From NCBI RefSeq assembly GCF_018771565.1, contig NZ_CP076326.1:868001-932000 (forward strand): a DNA stretch of 64,000 nt. The letters run 5' to 3'. Positions 1-9,663 of the stretch are shown here, piece by piece. The translations under genes were made by a program, and so were the position numbers. Under the pieces are notes generated by a model, which did not search any database, was not told the DNA's origin, and was given only the letters and a program-made list of their open reading frames with translations. This stretch comes from Thermoflexus hugenholtzii (GTDB lineage: Bacteria; Chloroflexota; Anaerolineae; Thermoflexales; Thermoflexaceae). Positions within the stretch are counted from its first letter, which is position 1. Every line of letters begins with the position of its first letter.

Positions 1-3000
1 CACCCAGGATGACGGCTCTCCGTCCAGGGAGAGCAGGCGGACCGCCGCCCGGTTGATCTCCATCACCTCCCCTCCCGCCCGGATGAGGAGGATGCCGTCC
101 ACCGCCGCGTCGATGAGCGCGCGCAGCCGGCTGCGCTCCGTCCGGAGGTCCTCCAGCAGCCGGGCGTTCTCCAGGGCCACCGCGGCGTGGTTGGCGATGG
201 CCTGGCTTAAGGCGATCTGGTTCAGGGAGAAGGATGACTCCCCCACCGGATCCCAGACTTCCGCCAGGCCCAGCACCCGCGCCCCCACCGCCAGCGGCAG
301 GATCATGAGGCGCCTCACCCCCAGCCGGGCCAGGGTCTCCCGGTCCTCCGCCGACAGCAATCCTTCCGCCTCCGGATCCGCGAGCCGGAGGGCGATCGGC
401 CTGCGCTCCCGAAGCACGGAGATCCGCACGGCCAGGGGGTCCCCCCGGGTTCCTTCCGGCCAGCCCGGCGGCCCTTTCCGGGCGGCATCCGGGGCCCTGA
501 ACTCCATCAGGGTCTCCAGGGTTCCGGATTCCGGCCGATACCGGTAAAAGCGCGCATAGGCCCCGCCGGTGATGTCGCAGAGGAAGCGGCCCAGCAGGGT
601 CAGCACCCGATCGACCTCCTGGGCGGCCAGCAGGTTCGCGCTGGCCTCGTAGAGCAGGGAGATCTCCCGGACCTGGTCGGCCAGCCGTTCGACCAGCGTG
701 GCCCGCTCCACGGCCAGGGCCAGGTGATCGGCCAGCGTCTCCAGCATCCGGATCTCCGGATCCGTGAACATATGCGGCTGGGGATCGTGCAGGCTGAGGA
801 CACCCACCGGATGAGCGCCTGCGCGCAATGGGACGCCGATCCAGGCCCGCATCCTATCAAGCGGCAAGGGGAGCTCCCGCTCCGGAGCTTCCAGTCGGAG
901 ATCGCCATAAGCGAGGAGGCGTGCCTCCGCGAAGACCTGCCCGGCCAGCCCCTCGCCCGGACGACACTCCGCGAGGAGGGCCTGGACCTCGGGGGGCAAT
1001 CCGACCGCCGCGCGCAGGCGCAGGCAGCCCGGCCCGTCCTCCCAGAGGTAGACTTCCCCCATGCGCAGGCCGATAGCCGTGCAGGCGTGCTCCAGGCCGG
1101 CGCGCAGGATCCCCTCCAGGTCTTCGGCTCGCAGGATGGCAGCGGCCATCTGGTGGAGCGCCGCCTCATAGCGGGCGCGCCGCTGGGTCTCCTCGAACAG
1201 GTAGGCGCTGGCCAGGGCCTGGGCGGCGGCGTTGGCGAAGGCCTGGCCGATGAGTAGCTCCTCCGTCGTCAGCGCGCGGATGGTGTCCCAGTAAACCGTG
1301 AGCACTCCGCGGAAGGGGAACTGGTCGGCCGTCATGGCGGGGGCCCAGAGCGGGAAGACGACGTAAGCGCGGAATCCCTCCTGGAGCAGCCGCTCGCGAA
1401 CGGCCTGGGTGCGCGGATCGGTCTGAACGTCTGAGACATGGATCACCGTGGGGATTTCAATGGCCCGGACCCCAGGGACGCGACGGTAGCTCTCCAGGAG
1501 CCATTGAACGTAGTCCGGCGAAAGCCCATCCGCCCCGGCGCAGGCCACCTGCTCCCGGATGGGCTCGTAGAACCAGACGCCCGCGCGGTCGCCGCCGAGC
1601 AGCCGTTTGGCGCCCCGGAGGATCGTCCGCACCCGCTCGGAAAACTCCGGCGGAGTGCTTAGGAGCTCCTGGAGCGCTCCCGCCATCGCTTCCCACAGCC
1701 AGGTCTCCCGCCGCCGGCGCAGGGCGATGCCCACGGCGTCCGCCAGGGTCTCCGCCAGACGGAGGGTGTCCTCATCGGGATGGCGTGGGGCATCGTAATA
1801 CAGCATCAGCTTGCCTAAGGTCTGCCCCTCGCTCCGGATGGGGACGAAGGCCAGGGCCCGGATGCCTTCCCGAAGCACGGCCTCCCGAACCTCCCCCAGC
1901 TCCGGGGATTGGGCGGCGTCCGGGACCCAGAGGATGCGAGGGTTCGGATCCGAGGGGTCCCAGGGCCAGTGCCCCTCGACGGCGCGGCGGTAGTCCTCCG
2001 AGAGGTTCTCCCAGGCCTTGAACCGCGCGACGCCATCCGGATCCCGCACCAGCACCGCCGCCCGATCCGCCCCCAGCACCTCACGCACGCCCCGAAGGGT
2101 CAGCGCGTAGAGGCGCTCCAGATCCGCGGCGCGGAAGATCTCCTGGGAGATCCCCTGGAGCAGCTGGAGTTGCCGGGCGTAGCGCTGGGCCCGGGCCTCC
2201 GCGGCCCGTCGCGCCGCGTTGCTCCAGACCAGGGCGATGAGATCCGCCATCTCCGCGGCGAAGGCGACCTCATCGGCGGTCCAGAGGCGGGTCTCCCCGA
2301 CGTGCTCGTGGCAGATCACCCCCACCACCTGCCCGCCCTGGCGGATGGGCGCGTCCAGCATCGAGCGGATGTTCCGAGGTGCCATGTAGCGCTCCCGCAG
2401 CTCGGAGGTTCGTGGATCGCTCCAGGCGTCCGAGGCGTCGATGGCGCGCCCCTCCTCCAGGGCCCGGAAATATGTGGGGAACTCGTCCGCGCGCAGATCC
2501 GCCTCCTTCCCCGTCCGCCCCTCCGGCCACTCCACATGGATCAGACAGGACAGGCGGCCGGTGGCCGGGTCCAGCCGCCAGATGTTCACCCGATGGACCT
2601 GCAGGGTCTCCGCGGCCGTCCAGGCGATCCGGGCCATGGCCTCCTCGAGCTCCCCGTTCTGGATCCGGGGATCCCGGGCCAGGCGCAGCAGGGCCTCCTG
2701 CTGGCGGGCGCGTCGGAGAGCCTGGCGCCGGTGTTCGGTGATCTCGCTGGCTCGAACCAGCCACCCCTCAGGCTCCCCTTGAGAAGGGATCGCCTGGATG
2801 GAAAAGAGGAACCAGCGCTCCTGAGCCGGATGGCGGAGCTCTGCGATCCTTTCCCCGCCTTCATCGACCGCCGCTCGCCATACATCCCGGAGCTCCGGCC
2901 ACGCCCGGAGCAGGTCCTCCGCCGGCGCGCCGAGGCATTCGGTCGGGAGACGTCCCAGCAGCTCGGCCATCCGGGAGTTGAGGTCGAGCACCCGACCCTG

Positions 3001-3741
3001 CGGGTCCAGCACCATCATCCCTTCGGACATCCCCTCGATGAGCAGGCCCCGGGCGAGGGGGATGGGGCGGAGGCGCGGGAGGGCCTGGAAGATCAGGCCC
3101 AGCAACACGGTGGCCAGCCCCAGCGCGATCGCCGGCGCCCCTCGCCATGCCGTGGGGAGCTGCGCATACGAAGGATCGTGCAGGGCCATGAAGACGCTGA
3201 CCATGACCAGGGCGACGGCGAGCAGGAATCCGGCGAGGACCCGGAACGCGACCCGGTAAGCGTGGATCAGGGTTGGAAGCAGGAGGATCACCGCGCCGAG
3301 GAAAGCCAGAAGGGCGAACAGGGTGTGCACCCAGAACCAGGGCCCATAAGAGACCACGAGGGAGCCGTCCGGGCGGACGGCTAAGGTAGACCAGACGAGG
3401 TGATGCGCATCGTTGGTGAAGGCCAGCAGAACGGTCAGGACCGGGATGAGCAGGACGCTGATCCGATGCCAGGGCCGCGCGCGGAGGCCGGAATATCGGA
3501 GGGCGCCCAGGAGGAAGAAAGGAGCGATCCCCGCCACCCCCAGCGCCTGAACCTGAAACCCCAGGATGCGCAGTTCGGGCTCGGACGCGCCGATGATCAG
3601 ACCCTCGCTCCAGGTCCAGAGGGCCAGGGCGAGGAGGGCCAGCGCCCACAGACGCGCCTCCGAGGAGCGGGAGCGCCGCACGCCCCGGTAGGTCAGGAGC
3701 AGGCCGATCCACCCGAGGAGGACACCCAGAACCCACGCCAT
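1..3741 (-). CDS. Multi-GAF/PAS membrane sensor protein, C-terminus outside window
   Basis: The reading frame stays open from an ATG at 3741 to the window edge (1247 codons visible), so the output domain (kinase, phosphatase or cyclase) is not seen. The N-terminus looks like the 7-helix sensor region of histidine kinases (about residues 1-225), including the segment FTNDAHHLVW followed by YGPWFWVHTLFAL. A PAS domain follows (about 240-330, with VLDLNSRMAELLG). Five successive GAF-like domains come next (roughly 345-500, 520-670, 680-835, 860-1020 and 1040-1190), and a second PAS begins near 1205 (AAVDGILLI). A GGAGGAG ribosome site lies 10 nt upstream of the ATG. The gene is divergent from mutS across 159 nt. 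Ligands are unknown; GAF domains bind small molecules or chromophores. Confidence 0.8.
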   Translation of the reverse strand, partial: MAWVLGVLLGWIGLLLTYRGVRRSRSSEARLWALALLALALWTWSEGLIIGASEPELRILGFQVQALGVAGIAPFFLLGALRYSGLRARPWHRISVLLIPVLTVLLAFTNDAHHLVWSTLAVRPDGSLVVSYGPWFWVHTLFALLAFLGAVILLLPTLIHAYRVAFRVLAGFLLAVALVMVSVFMALHDPSYAQLPTAWRGAPAIALGLATVLLGLIFQALPRLRPIPLARGLLIEGMSEGMMVLDPQGRVLDLNSRMAELLGRLPTECLGAPAEDLLRAWPELRDVWRAAVDEGGERIAELRHPAQERWFLFSIQAIPSQGEPEGWLVRASEITEHRRQALRRARQQEALLRLARDPRIQNGELEEAMARIAWTAAETLQVHRVNIWRLDPATGRLSCLIHVEWPEGRTGKEADLRADEFPTYFRALEEGRAIDASDAWSDPRTSELRERYMAPRNIRSMLDAPIRQGGQVVGVICHEHVGETRLWTADEVAFAAEMADLIALVWSNAARRAAEARAQRYARQLQLLQGISQEIFRAADLERLYALTLRGVREVLGADRAAVLVRDPDGVARFKAWENLSEDYRRAVEGHWPWDPSDPNPRILWVPDAAQSPELGEVREAVLREGIRALAFVPIRSEGQTLGKLMLYYDAPRHPDEDTLRLAETLADAVGIALRRRRETWLWEAMAGALQELLSTPPEFSERVRTILRGAKRLLGGDRAGVWFYEPIREQVACAGADGLSPDYVQWLLESYRRVPGVRAIEIPTVIHVSDVQTDPRTQAVRERLLQEGFRAYVVFPLWAPAMTADQFPFRGVLTVYWDTIRALTTEELLIGQAFANAAAQALASAYLFEETQRRARYEAALHQMAAAILRAEDLEGILRAGLEHACTAIGLRMGEVYLWEDGPGCLRLRAAVGLPPEVQALLAECRPGEGLAGQVFAEARLLAYGDLRLEAPERELPLPLDRMRAWIGVPLRAGAHPVGVLSLHDPQPHMFTDPEIRMLETLADHLALAVERATLVERLADQVREISLLYEASANLLAAQEVDRVLTLLGRFLCDITGGAYARFYRYRPESGTLETLMEFRAPDAARKGPPGWPEGTRGDPLAVRISVLRERRPIALRLADPEAEGLLSAEDRETLARLGVRRLMILPLAVGARVLGLAEVWDPVGESSFSLNQIALSQAIANHAAVALENARLLEDLRTERSRLRALIDAAVDGILLIRAGGEVMEINRAAVRLLSLDGEPSSWV

Positions 3742-3833
3742 TCGAAAGGCGCTCCTCCGAAGCCCTGGCGGAATCCCTCCATCTTCCTCAGAACCCTTTT
3801 CTTTCGTTCGTTAGGATAAGGCAACCTTGGGGC

Positions 3834-3861
3834 TGTGTCAAGGAGAAATAAGGGGTATACT
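3834..3861 (+). promoter_or_regulatory. Putative sigma-70 promoter of mutS
   Basis: A TATACT -10 (3856-3861) follows a weak -35 (TGTGTC, 3834-3839) at 16 nt spacing. Transcription from here would start near 3868, so an in-frame ATG at 3835 could not be the mutS start. This supports the GTG at 3901. Confidence 0.4.
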
Positions 3862-3900
3862 GAACATCCACCTCGTGTAGCGGAACGGAGAGGCGGTGCG

Positions 3901-6537
3901 GTGGAGGATCTCACCCCCATCCGGCGTCAGTATCTGGATCTGAAACGCCAGCATCCGGACGCCATCCTGTTTTTCCGGCTCGGCGATTTCTACGAGACCT
4001 TCGATGCGGATGCGGAGATCGTCGCCCGGGAGCTGGATCTGGTGCTCACCTCCCGGCCGGTTGGGAAGGGGCAACGGGTGCCCCTGGCCGGCGTCCCGGC
4101 TCATGCCCTGGAGGCTTACCTCGCCCGGCTGGTGGAGCGGGGCTACCGGGTGGCCATCGCGGAGCAGGTCGGCGAACCGGTGAACGGCCTGATGCCCCGC
4201 CGCGTGGTCCGGGTGGTGACCCCGGGCACCGCCCTGGAGCCGACGTTGCTGGAGGAGCGGGCGCCGAGCTATCTGGCGGCGTGGGTCGAGGAGGCGGAGG
4301 GGATCGGCCTGGCCTATTGCGATGTGAGCACAGGGCAGTTCGCGGCCACTCAGTGGACGGGCCCGGAGGCCCGGCGGGAGGCAGAGGCCGAGTGGCTGCG
4401 CCTCTCTCCCCGGGAATGTCTGTATCCCGCGACGCCGGGGGAGCCCGCCGCGCCGCCGTTGCCCTCAGCCGGAGAGATCGCCTGCGCCTTCACGCCGTTC
4501 CCGGCTCATCGCTTCGCGCTCGGGGCGGCGCGCACCGCGTTGCTGGAGCACTTCCGGGTGGCCTCGCTGCACGCCTTCGGCCTGGAGGATCAACCCTTCG
4601 CCCTCCGGGCCGCGGGGGCGATCCTCCAGTATCTCCAGGAGACCCGTCCGGAGGCGCTTTCGCTGCTGGTCTCCCTCGAGACCTATTCCACCGCCCGCTA
4701 TATGCTCCTGGACCCGGCCACCCGGCGGAACCTGGAGCTGCTGGAAGGCGCCTCGGGGGGCGGCCGGCGGGGATCCCTCCTTTCGGTCCTGGATTTCACC
4801 CGCACGCCGATGGGGGGACGACTGTTGCGGACCTGGCTCTCGCAACCCCTGCGGGATCGGGCCGCCATCGAGGCCCGTCTGGATCAGGTGGAGGCCTTCG
4901 TCGAGGACCCCATCGCCCGGGATCGGCTGGCGGCGCACCTGCGCGGGTTCCCCGATCTGGAGCGCCTGGCCGGGCGGATCGGGAGCGGGCTCGCCTCCCC
5001 TCGAGATCTGGCGGCGTTGCGCCGGGCCCTCACCGCGTTGCCGGAGATCCAGGGCCTCCTCCGCCGGATGGACGGCCCGCACGCCGGGGCCGTTCGACCT
5101 CTGGCCGACCGCCTGGAGCCCCTTCCGGAGCTCCTCGAGCAGCTGAACCGGGCCCTGGTGGACGATCCGCCGGCGACGCTTGCGGAGGGCGGGGTGATCC
5201 GTCCCGGGTTCTCCGAGGAGCTGGACCGCTGGCGGTCCATCGCCCGGGAGGCCCAGGCGTGGCTGGCGGAGCTGGAGCAACGGGAGCGGGAGCGGACCGG
5301 CATCCGGTCCCTCAAGGTCGGCTACAACAAGGTGTTCGGGTATTACATCGAGGTCTCGAAGTCGGCGGCCCGTTCGGTGCCTTCGGACTACATCCGCAAG
5401 CAGACGCTGGTCAACGCCGAGCGGTTCATCACGCCGGAGTTGAAGGAATATGAGACGCAGGTCCTGAACGCCGCGGCCCGCCAGGCGGAGCTGGAGGCCG
5501 AGCTGTTTCGGGATCTCTGCCGCCGAATCGGGGAGGAGCTCCCTCGCCTACGCGCCGTCGCCCAGGCCCTGGCCCACCTGGATGCGGTGGCCGGTCTGGC
5601 GGAGGCCGCCGCCCGGCATCGCTACGTCCGCCCCGAGCTGACCGAGGAGGACGTCCTGGAGATCCGGGGCGGACGGCACCCGGTGGTGGAGCAGGCCCTG
5701 GCCGGGCGCTTCGTCCCCAACGACGTCGTGCTGGACGCGGAGGGTCGCATCCTGATCCTGACCGGCCCGAACATGGCCGGCAAGAGCACCCTGCTGCGCC
5801 AGGTGGCCCTGATCGTGTTGATGGCCCAGGTGGGCTCCTTTGTGCCCGCGGATCGGGTCCGGTTGCGGCCGGTGGATCGGATCTTCACCCGCATCGGGGC
5901 CCACGATGAGCTGGCGGCAGGCCGTTCGACGTTCATGGTCGAGATGAACGAGACAGCCTATATCCTGCATCAGGCCACGTCGGACAGCCTGGTGGTTCTG
6001 GATGAGATCGGGCGGGGGACCAGCACGTATGATGGGCTGGCCATCGCCTGGGCGGTGGCGGAGCATCTGCACAACCATCCGAAGCGGCGGCCCAAGGTGC
6101 TGTTCGCCACGCATTATCATGAGCTGACCGCCCTGGCAGCGTATCTCCCTCGGGTTCGGAACGCGCACATGGCGGTGGCGGAGGTGGAGGGCCGCATCGT
6201 CTTCCTGTATCAGGTGCGGCCCGGCGGCGCGGATCGGAGCTACGGGATCCACGTGGCGGAGCTGGCGGGGTTGCCCCGGCCGGTGATCCGGCGGGCGCGG
6301 GAGCTGTTACGCCGGCTGGAGCGCGGGGAACCGGCCGTTCAGCGCAAGGCGCCCCCTGCTGCGCCCCTGCCCCTCTTCGCGGAGCATCCCGCGGTCCAGG
6401 CCCTGCGGAACCTGGACCCGGATTCCCTTTCCCCGCTGGAGGCGCTCCACAAACTGTATGAGCTGAAAGGGATGGTGGAGGGATCCCCTCGCGCGGGCCC
6501 CTCGGGAGAAGGGGGGCCGGAAGGAGGTTTGGGATGA
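3901..6537 (+). CDS. mutS: DNA mismatch repair protein MutS
   Basis: MutS clamps on DNA, recognises mismatches and recruits MutL. The N-terminal mismatch-recognition loop is present (FFRLGDFYETF, with the Phe-X-Glu wedge), then connector, lever and clamp regions, and the C-terminal ATPase with Walker A (GPNMAGKST), Walker B/signature (DEIGRGTST) and the TH-HE segment (FATHYHELTAL). At 878 residues it has the usual family length. The GTG start was chosen because homologues begin close to the LTPIRRQYL segment and a purine-rich site (GGAGAGGCGG) precedes it; the longer ATG frame from 3835 overlaps the probable promoter. The stop overlaps the next start (ATGA). Confidence 0.96.
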   Translation: MEDLTPIRRQYLDLKRQHPDAILFFRLGDFYETFDADAEIVARELDLVLTSRPVGKGQRVPLAGVPAHALEAYLARLVERGYRVAIAEQVGEPVNGLMPRRVVRVVTPGTALEPTLLEERAPSYLAAWVEEAEGIGLAYCDVSTGQFAATQWTGPEARREAEAEWLRLSPRECLYPATPGEPAAPPLPSAGEIACAFTPFPAHRFALGAARTALLEHFRVASLHAFGLEDQPFALRAAGAILQYLQETRPEALSLLVSLETYSTARYMLLDPATRRNLELLEGASGGGRRGSLLSVLDFTRTPMGGRLLRTWLSQPLRDRAAIEARLDQVEAFVEDPIARDRLAAHLRGFPDLERLAGRIGSGLASPRDLAALRRALTALPEIQGLLRRMDGPHAGAVRPLADRLEPLPELLEQLNRALVDDPPATLAEGGVIRPGFSEELDRWRSIAREAQAWLAELEQRERERTGIRSLKVGYNKVFGYYIEVSKSAARSVPSDYIRKQTLVNAERFITPELKEYETQVLNAAARQAELEAELFRDLCRRIGEELPRLRAVAQALAHLDAVAGLAEAAARHRYVRPELTEEDVLEIRGGRHPVVEQALAGRFVPNDVVLDAEGRILILTGPNMAGKSTLLRQVALIVLMAQVGSFVPADRVRLRPVDRIFTRIGAHDELAAGRSTFMVEMNETAYILHQATSDSLVVLDEIGRGTSTYDGLAIAWAVAEHLHNHPKRRPKVLFATHYHELTALAAYLPRVRNAHMAVAEVEGRIVFLYQVRPGGADRSYGIHVAELAGLPRPVIRRARELLRRLERGEPAVQRKAPPAAPLPLFAEHPAVQALRNLDPDSLSPLEALHKLYELKGMVEGSPRAGPSGEGGPEGGLG

Positions 6538-7451
6538 GCAAGGTGCGGGTGCCGCGGCGTCGCATCTCCTATCGGGATCACGGGGTGGTCATCGAGATCG
6601 CCCCTGACTATCAGCAGCTGGCGGAGCAGGCCGACGCCACCATCCGCCGGATCCTGGCGGATTATCCGCGGGCCGCTCGCCTCTATGAGCGCATCGTCCG
6701 GGATCCGCGGGCCTCGGCGTGCTGGGATCTTTCGAACTACATGGCCGTTTACAAGCTCAACTACAACGACCACGGGCCGGTCCACGCCCGGGTGGCCACG
6801 GCCGCGGCGATGCAGATGATGCAGCTGCTGGTGCGCCACGAGGTTCCCATGGATGTCGTGACGTCGGGGGCGGGCGAGCTGGACGACGCCTTCCTGGTGG
6901 TGATGGCGGCGGAGATGTTGCACGACATCGGGAACATGGTGCATCGGGTCGGGCACATCGAATATGGAGTGTTCCTGGCCGCCCAGCTGCTCTCCCGCTG
7001 GCTACCGGAGATCTACCCGGATCCTGAGCAGGAGCAGCTGATCGCCGGGTTCATCCTCTCGTGCATCGCCAGCCACGACGGCTCCCCGCCGCCGCTGACA
7101 GTGGAGGCTTCGGTGGTGGCCATCGCCGACGGCACGGATATGACCAAGGGGCGGGGGCGGGCGGCCTTCGATCTGGGGAAGGTGGACATCCACTCGGTGT
7201 CCGCGTTGGCCGTGGATGCGGTGGAGATCCGGGACGGAGGGGATCTGCCCATCGAGATCGCGGTCTACCTGAGCAACTCGGCGGGGATCTTCCAGGTTCA
7301 GGAGATCCTGGCCCGCAAGGTGGTGGTGACGCCGTTGAAGGATCGAGTGCGGATCGTGGTGTGCGCCCGCCCCGAGACGCCGCTGGTCGATCAGCGGATC
7401 ATCCAGAAGGTGGTCTTTGAGAACGGTCGCTTTCAGGTGGCCCAGGACTGA
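6534..7451 (+). CDS. HD-domain metal-dependent phosphohydrolase-like protein
   Basis: This 305-residue protein overlaps the mutS stop by 4 bp, so the two are probably co-translated. An HD-type metal site is suggested by three segments: NDHGPVHARV (about 81-90), MLHDIGNMVHRVGH (about 127-140) and SCIASHDGS (about 172-180). The N-terminal part is helical and the C-terminal 90 residues are predicted beta-rich. HD proteins hydrolyse nucleotides, cyclic dinucleotides or other phosphoesters; the substrate cannot be told from the sequence. No output or membrane domain is fused. A role in repair is suggested only by the mutS coupling. Confidence 0.75.
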   Translation: MSKVRVPRRRISYRDHGVVIEIAPDYQQLAEQADATIRRILADYPRAARLYERIVRDPRASACWDLSNYMAVYKLNYNDHGPVHARVATAAAMQMMQLLVRHEVPMDVVTSGAGELDDAFLVVMAAEMLHDIGNMVHRVGHIEYGVFLAAQLLSRWLPEIYPDPEQEQLIAGFILSCIASHDGSPPPLTVEASVVAIADGTDMTKGRGRAAFDLGKVDIHSVSALAVDAVEIRDGGDLPIEIAVYLSNSAGIFQVQEILARKVVVTPLKDRVRIVVCARPETPLVDQRIIQKVVFENGRFQVAQD

Positions 7452-7852
7452 AGACCTGTCCGGACGGCTCTGCTGTCCCCAGAGCGATGAGCGCGCCTGC
7501 AAACCTTCACGAGATGCAGGCCGCGGCTTGATCTTTGAGGCCGAAATTCATTTCGGACCGGGGCGCTCTCGCCCGGCCTCCCGAACCTTCGCTTTCGGTG
7601 GGTTCCCGTCTCGCCGCCGAAGCCGCGGCGGAAGCCGCTCCTATAAGGGGGGGCTCCGAGTTTTGCCTTCGCCCTTTGGGGCGTGGGCTCGGGGGCTTCG
7701 CTTTCGCGTCGGATCTTGGCGCGATAATGGATCCTCGTCCTCTCCTCCGAGCGCAACGGTTGCGATGGGTTCACCCGCCGCGCCGCCCTGGGCCCGGTGG
7801 CCCGGTTGTGGATCGCCCTCCGCGCGTGGTGGGCGGAACGCAGGCCGGGCGC
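7452..7852. repeat. Gene-free stretch with copies of a dispersed hairpin repeat
   Basis: No convincing gene is seen in these 401 nt. Two pieces match the hairpin family found at 27041-27110 and 59700-60167: an inverted repeat built on GCCGAAAT/ATTTCGG (7540-7557) and a CGCGGCGGAAGCCGCTCCTA unit (from 7624). Open frames here have no recognisable protein content. Confidence 0.6.
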
Positions 7853-8965
7853 TCAGGCCACTCCATCTGCTTCTCCATCGGCCACGGACGTATCATAGCG
7901 GGCGGCGAGGGCAGGCCACGCATAGGGCCGAAGGCCTTCCAGCCAGAAAGGGGACCGGCGGGTGGGGATCCCGGACCAGCTGGATATCGAACCCTTTCGT
8001 TCCGCCTCGATCCATTCCGCCAGTTCCCTCCCGTCTCGCCACGCGGACAATCCGGGCAACAGCTCCGCCAGCACGGACCCCTCGGGAACCCAGGGAGGGA
8101 TCCCTCGGGCGGCGAAGGTCATGGTCCGGATGGGGGAGCGGGTCTCCGGGTCCGTTTCCAGGAGGGCGTGGCTTCGAGCGGCCCAGCGGTCGACCTCAGG
8201 GTCCTCCGGGTGAAGGATCCCGAGCAGGCGAGCCCGAAGGGCGCGGGGGAGCCGCTCGAGGGCGCGGGCCGCTTGGGGCGGGTCTTCGCTCAGCGTGATC
8301 AGGCGGAAGTCGATCCCTTTCGCCGCCGCCGGCCCCATGGCGTCCACGAGGCGATCGAGGGCCTCCGGATCGCCTCGGAAGATCCAGAGGAACCATCCCG
8401 TGGCCTCGGGGGCCGTTCGCTGGGGAGGCGAGGGAGGGAAAGAGAAGCCGGGCGGGAGCGTGGCGGAGCGGGCTATCCCCATGGCGGCCGCGGCTGGATC
8501 GATGGCCTGTAGAGCAGTTAGGAAGCGCTGGCGGTGCCCCTCCGCGTTGAAGAGCAGACGATCTGCGGCGCGGGCGGACGACGTCTCCAGGGCCGCGCGG
8601 CTGGGATCCGATAAGCGCCGCCGCCCGAGCGCGCTGTCGTGCCAGTAGATCCAGAGGGGGATCCCCTCCAGAAGATCGACGGTCGCTTCCCGGAAGACGG
8701 CCACGTCCATCCCATCCAGGGCCAGGAGGAGGTGAGGGCGGCCGGCGGGCAGGCGGGTCGGATCGGGGGCGGCGGATCCGGTAAGGGCGCGGCGGACGCG
8801 GCGGGCGAGGGCCAGGGCTCGCTCCCGCCCGCGGGCGGGGTCGGGCGGGAGCGGATCCGGGGGGAGGGCGAGCCGGCGGATTCGGTGCCGGCTATGCTGG
8901 GCCCACCCCTCCGCCCAGGCCCGCCGCTCCCCCGTCCCGCAAGGATCCAGGATCCAGATCTCCAT
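7853..8965 (-). CDS. DUF3524 / tRNA-queuosine mannosyltransferase-like glycosyltransferase
   Basis: The N-terminus (MEIWILDPCGTGERRAWAEG, then WAQHSRHRIRRLALPP) resembles the DUF3524 domain, where similar text marks the GT-B N-domain of queuosine mannosyltransferase-like enzymes. IPLWIYWHDS near residue 125 matches the family's position of an LYFHEN-like motif. About 370 residues, with a second Rossmann-like half (about 190-300). An ATG at 8983 is also possible; 8965 was chosen because homologues start at this motif and GGGAAGAG precedes it. It stands alone and is divergent from nuoA. The motif differs from the classical one, so another acceptor is possible. Confidence 0.6.
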   Translation of the reverse strand: MEIWILDPCGTGERRAWAEGWAQHSRHRIRRLALPPDPLPPDPARGRERALALARRVRRALTGSAAPDPTRLPAGRPHLLLALDGMDVAVFREATVDLLEGIPLWIYWHDSALGRRRLSDPSRAALETSSARAADRLLFNAEGHRQRFLTALQAIDPAAAAMGIARSATLPPGFSFPPSPPQRTAPEATGWFLWIFRGDPEALDRLVDAMGPAAAKGIDFRLITLSEDPPQAARALERLPRALRARLLGILHPEDPEVDRWAARSHALLETDPETRSPIRTMTFAARGIPPWVPEGSVLAELLPGLSAWRDGRELAEWIEAERKGSISSWSGIPTRRSPFWLEGLRPYAWPALAARYDTSVADGEADGVA

Positions 8966-9187
8966 CGCTCTTCCCACCAGCACGAGGGGTTCGGTGATCC
9001 GAATTCCCAGTCGTCTCCCTTCGCCAGGGGGATGCCCTCAAACGAGGGCGGGCTGTTCGGATTCCCATAGCGGCTCACCGAGAGATCGTCGCCGGCGTCC
9101 CGGTGGATGGATCATCCGTCTGTTGCAGGTGGCCCCAGCCGTCCACGCTTCGATCCAGCCGGGATATCCGGGGAAGCGCGCGCGGCC

Positions 9188-9216
9188 TTGTCGGGGCCTC
9201 ATCCCGATGCTATAAT
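9188..9216 (+). promoter_or_regulatory. Sigma-70 promoter of the nuoA-N operon
   Basis: TTGTCG (9188-9193), 17 nt, then a perfect TATAAT (9211-9216). The expected start of transcription is near 9223, about 37 nt before nuoA. Confidence 0.7.
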
Positions 9217-9229
9217 AGGCTTGCGTTTT

Positions 9230-9247
9230 TTGTGATATCTGCAACAA
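9230..9247 (+). promoter_or_regulatory. Putative Rex operator at nuoA
   Basis: TTGTGATATCTGCAACAA matches the Rex consensus TTGTGAA-N4-TTCACAA at 10 of 14 fixed positions. It sits just downstream of the nuoA transcription start, where a bound repressor would block elongation. Rex itself is encoded at 44947-45585. Confidence 0.5.
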
Positions 9248-9259
9248 GGGGGAGGGGAC

Positions 9260-9616
9260 GTGCTGTCGGCCTATGCGGTCGTCGCGTTGTATCTCTTGCT
9301 CTCCCTGGCCCTTCTGGGAGCCACCTTGCTCCTCTGGTGGGCGCTACGGCCCAAGAAGCCAAACCCCCTCAAGCTTGAGGCCTATGAATGCGGCGTACAG
9401 ACGGTCGGGGATACCTGGGTGCAGTTCCGCGCCCAGTATTACATCTTCGCCCTCATCTTCGTCCTCTTCGATGTGGAGGCGGTGTTCCTCTTCCCGTGGG
9501 CTGTGGCTTACAACCAGCTGGGTCTGTATGCCGTGATCGAGATGGCCCTCTTCCTGCTGCTGCTTCTAAGCGGCTTGCTGTATGCCTGGCGGAAGGGCGC
9601 GCTGGAGTGGGTGTGA
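9260..9616 (+). CDS. nuoA: NADH-quinone oxidoreductase subunit A
   Basis: NuoA is a three-helix subunit at the junction of the membrane arm and the quinone site of complex I. The conserved loop LEAYECGVQTVGDTW (about residues 39-53) and the acidic helix FDVEAVFLFPWA (about 71-82) are both present, and 118 residues is the normal length. The start is GTG, preceded by a strong GGGGGAGGGG ribosome site. It leads an eight-subunit cluster for the membrane arm, while nuoB, CD and I lie about 40 kb away. Confidence 0.96.
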   Translation: MLSAYAVVALYLLLSLALLGATLLLWWALRPKKPNPLKLEAYECGVQTVGDTWVQFRAQYYIFALIFVLFDVEAVFLFPWAVAYNQLGLYAVIEMALFLLLLLSGLLYAWRKGALEWV

Positions 9617-9663
9617 GGGTTGATCTTCCATCGTATGCCTGAACTTTCCCGCGCGAGGTCCGC

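Noticed and set aside
1909-3384. A 491-codon plus-strand frame over the sensor gene
   Set aside because: The minus-strand frame gives recognisable transmembrane, PAS and GAF segments; the plus frame has none.
3835-3900. Upstream ATG start for mutS
   Set aside because: It lies inside the probable promoter and adds 22 residues unlike any MutS N-terminus.
7417-8298. A 293-codon plus-strand frame starting in the end of the HD gene
   Set aside because: It overlaps an intergenic repeat region and then runs antisense to the DUF3524 gene; no protein features.
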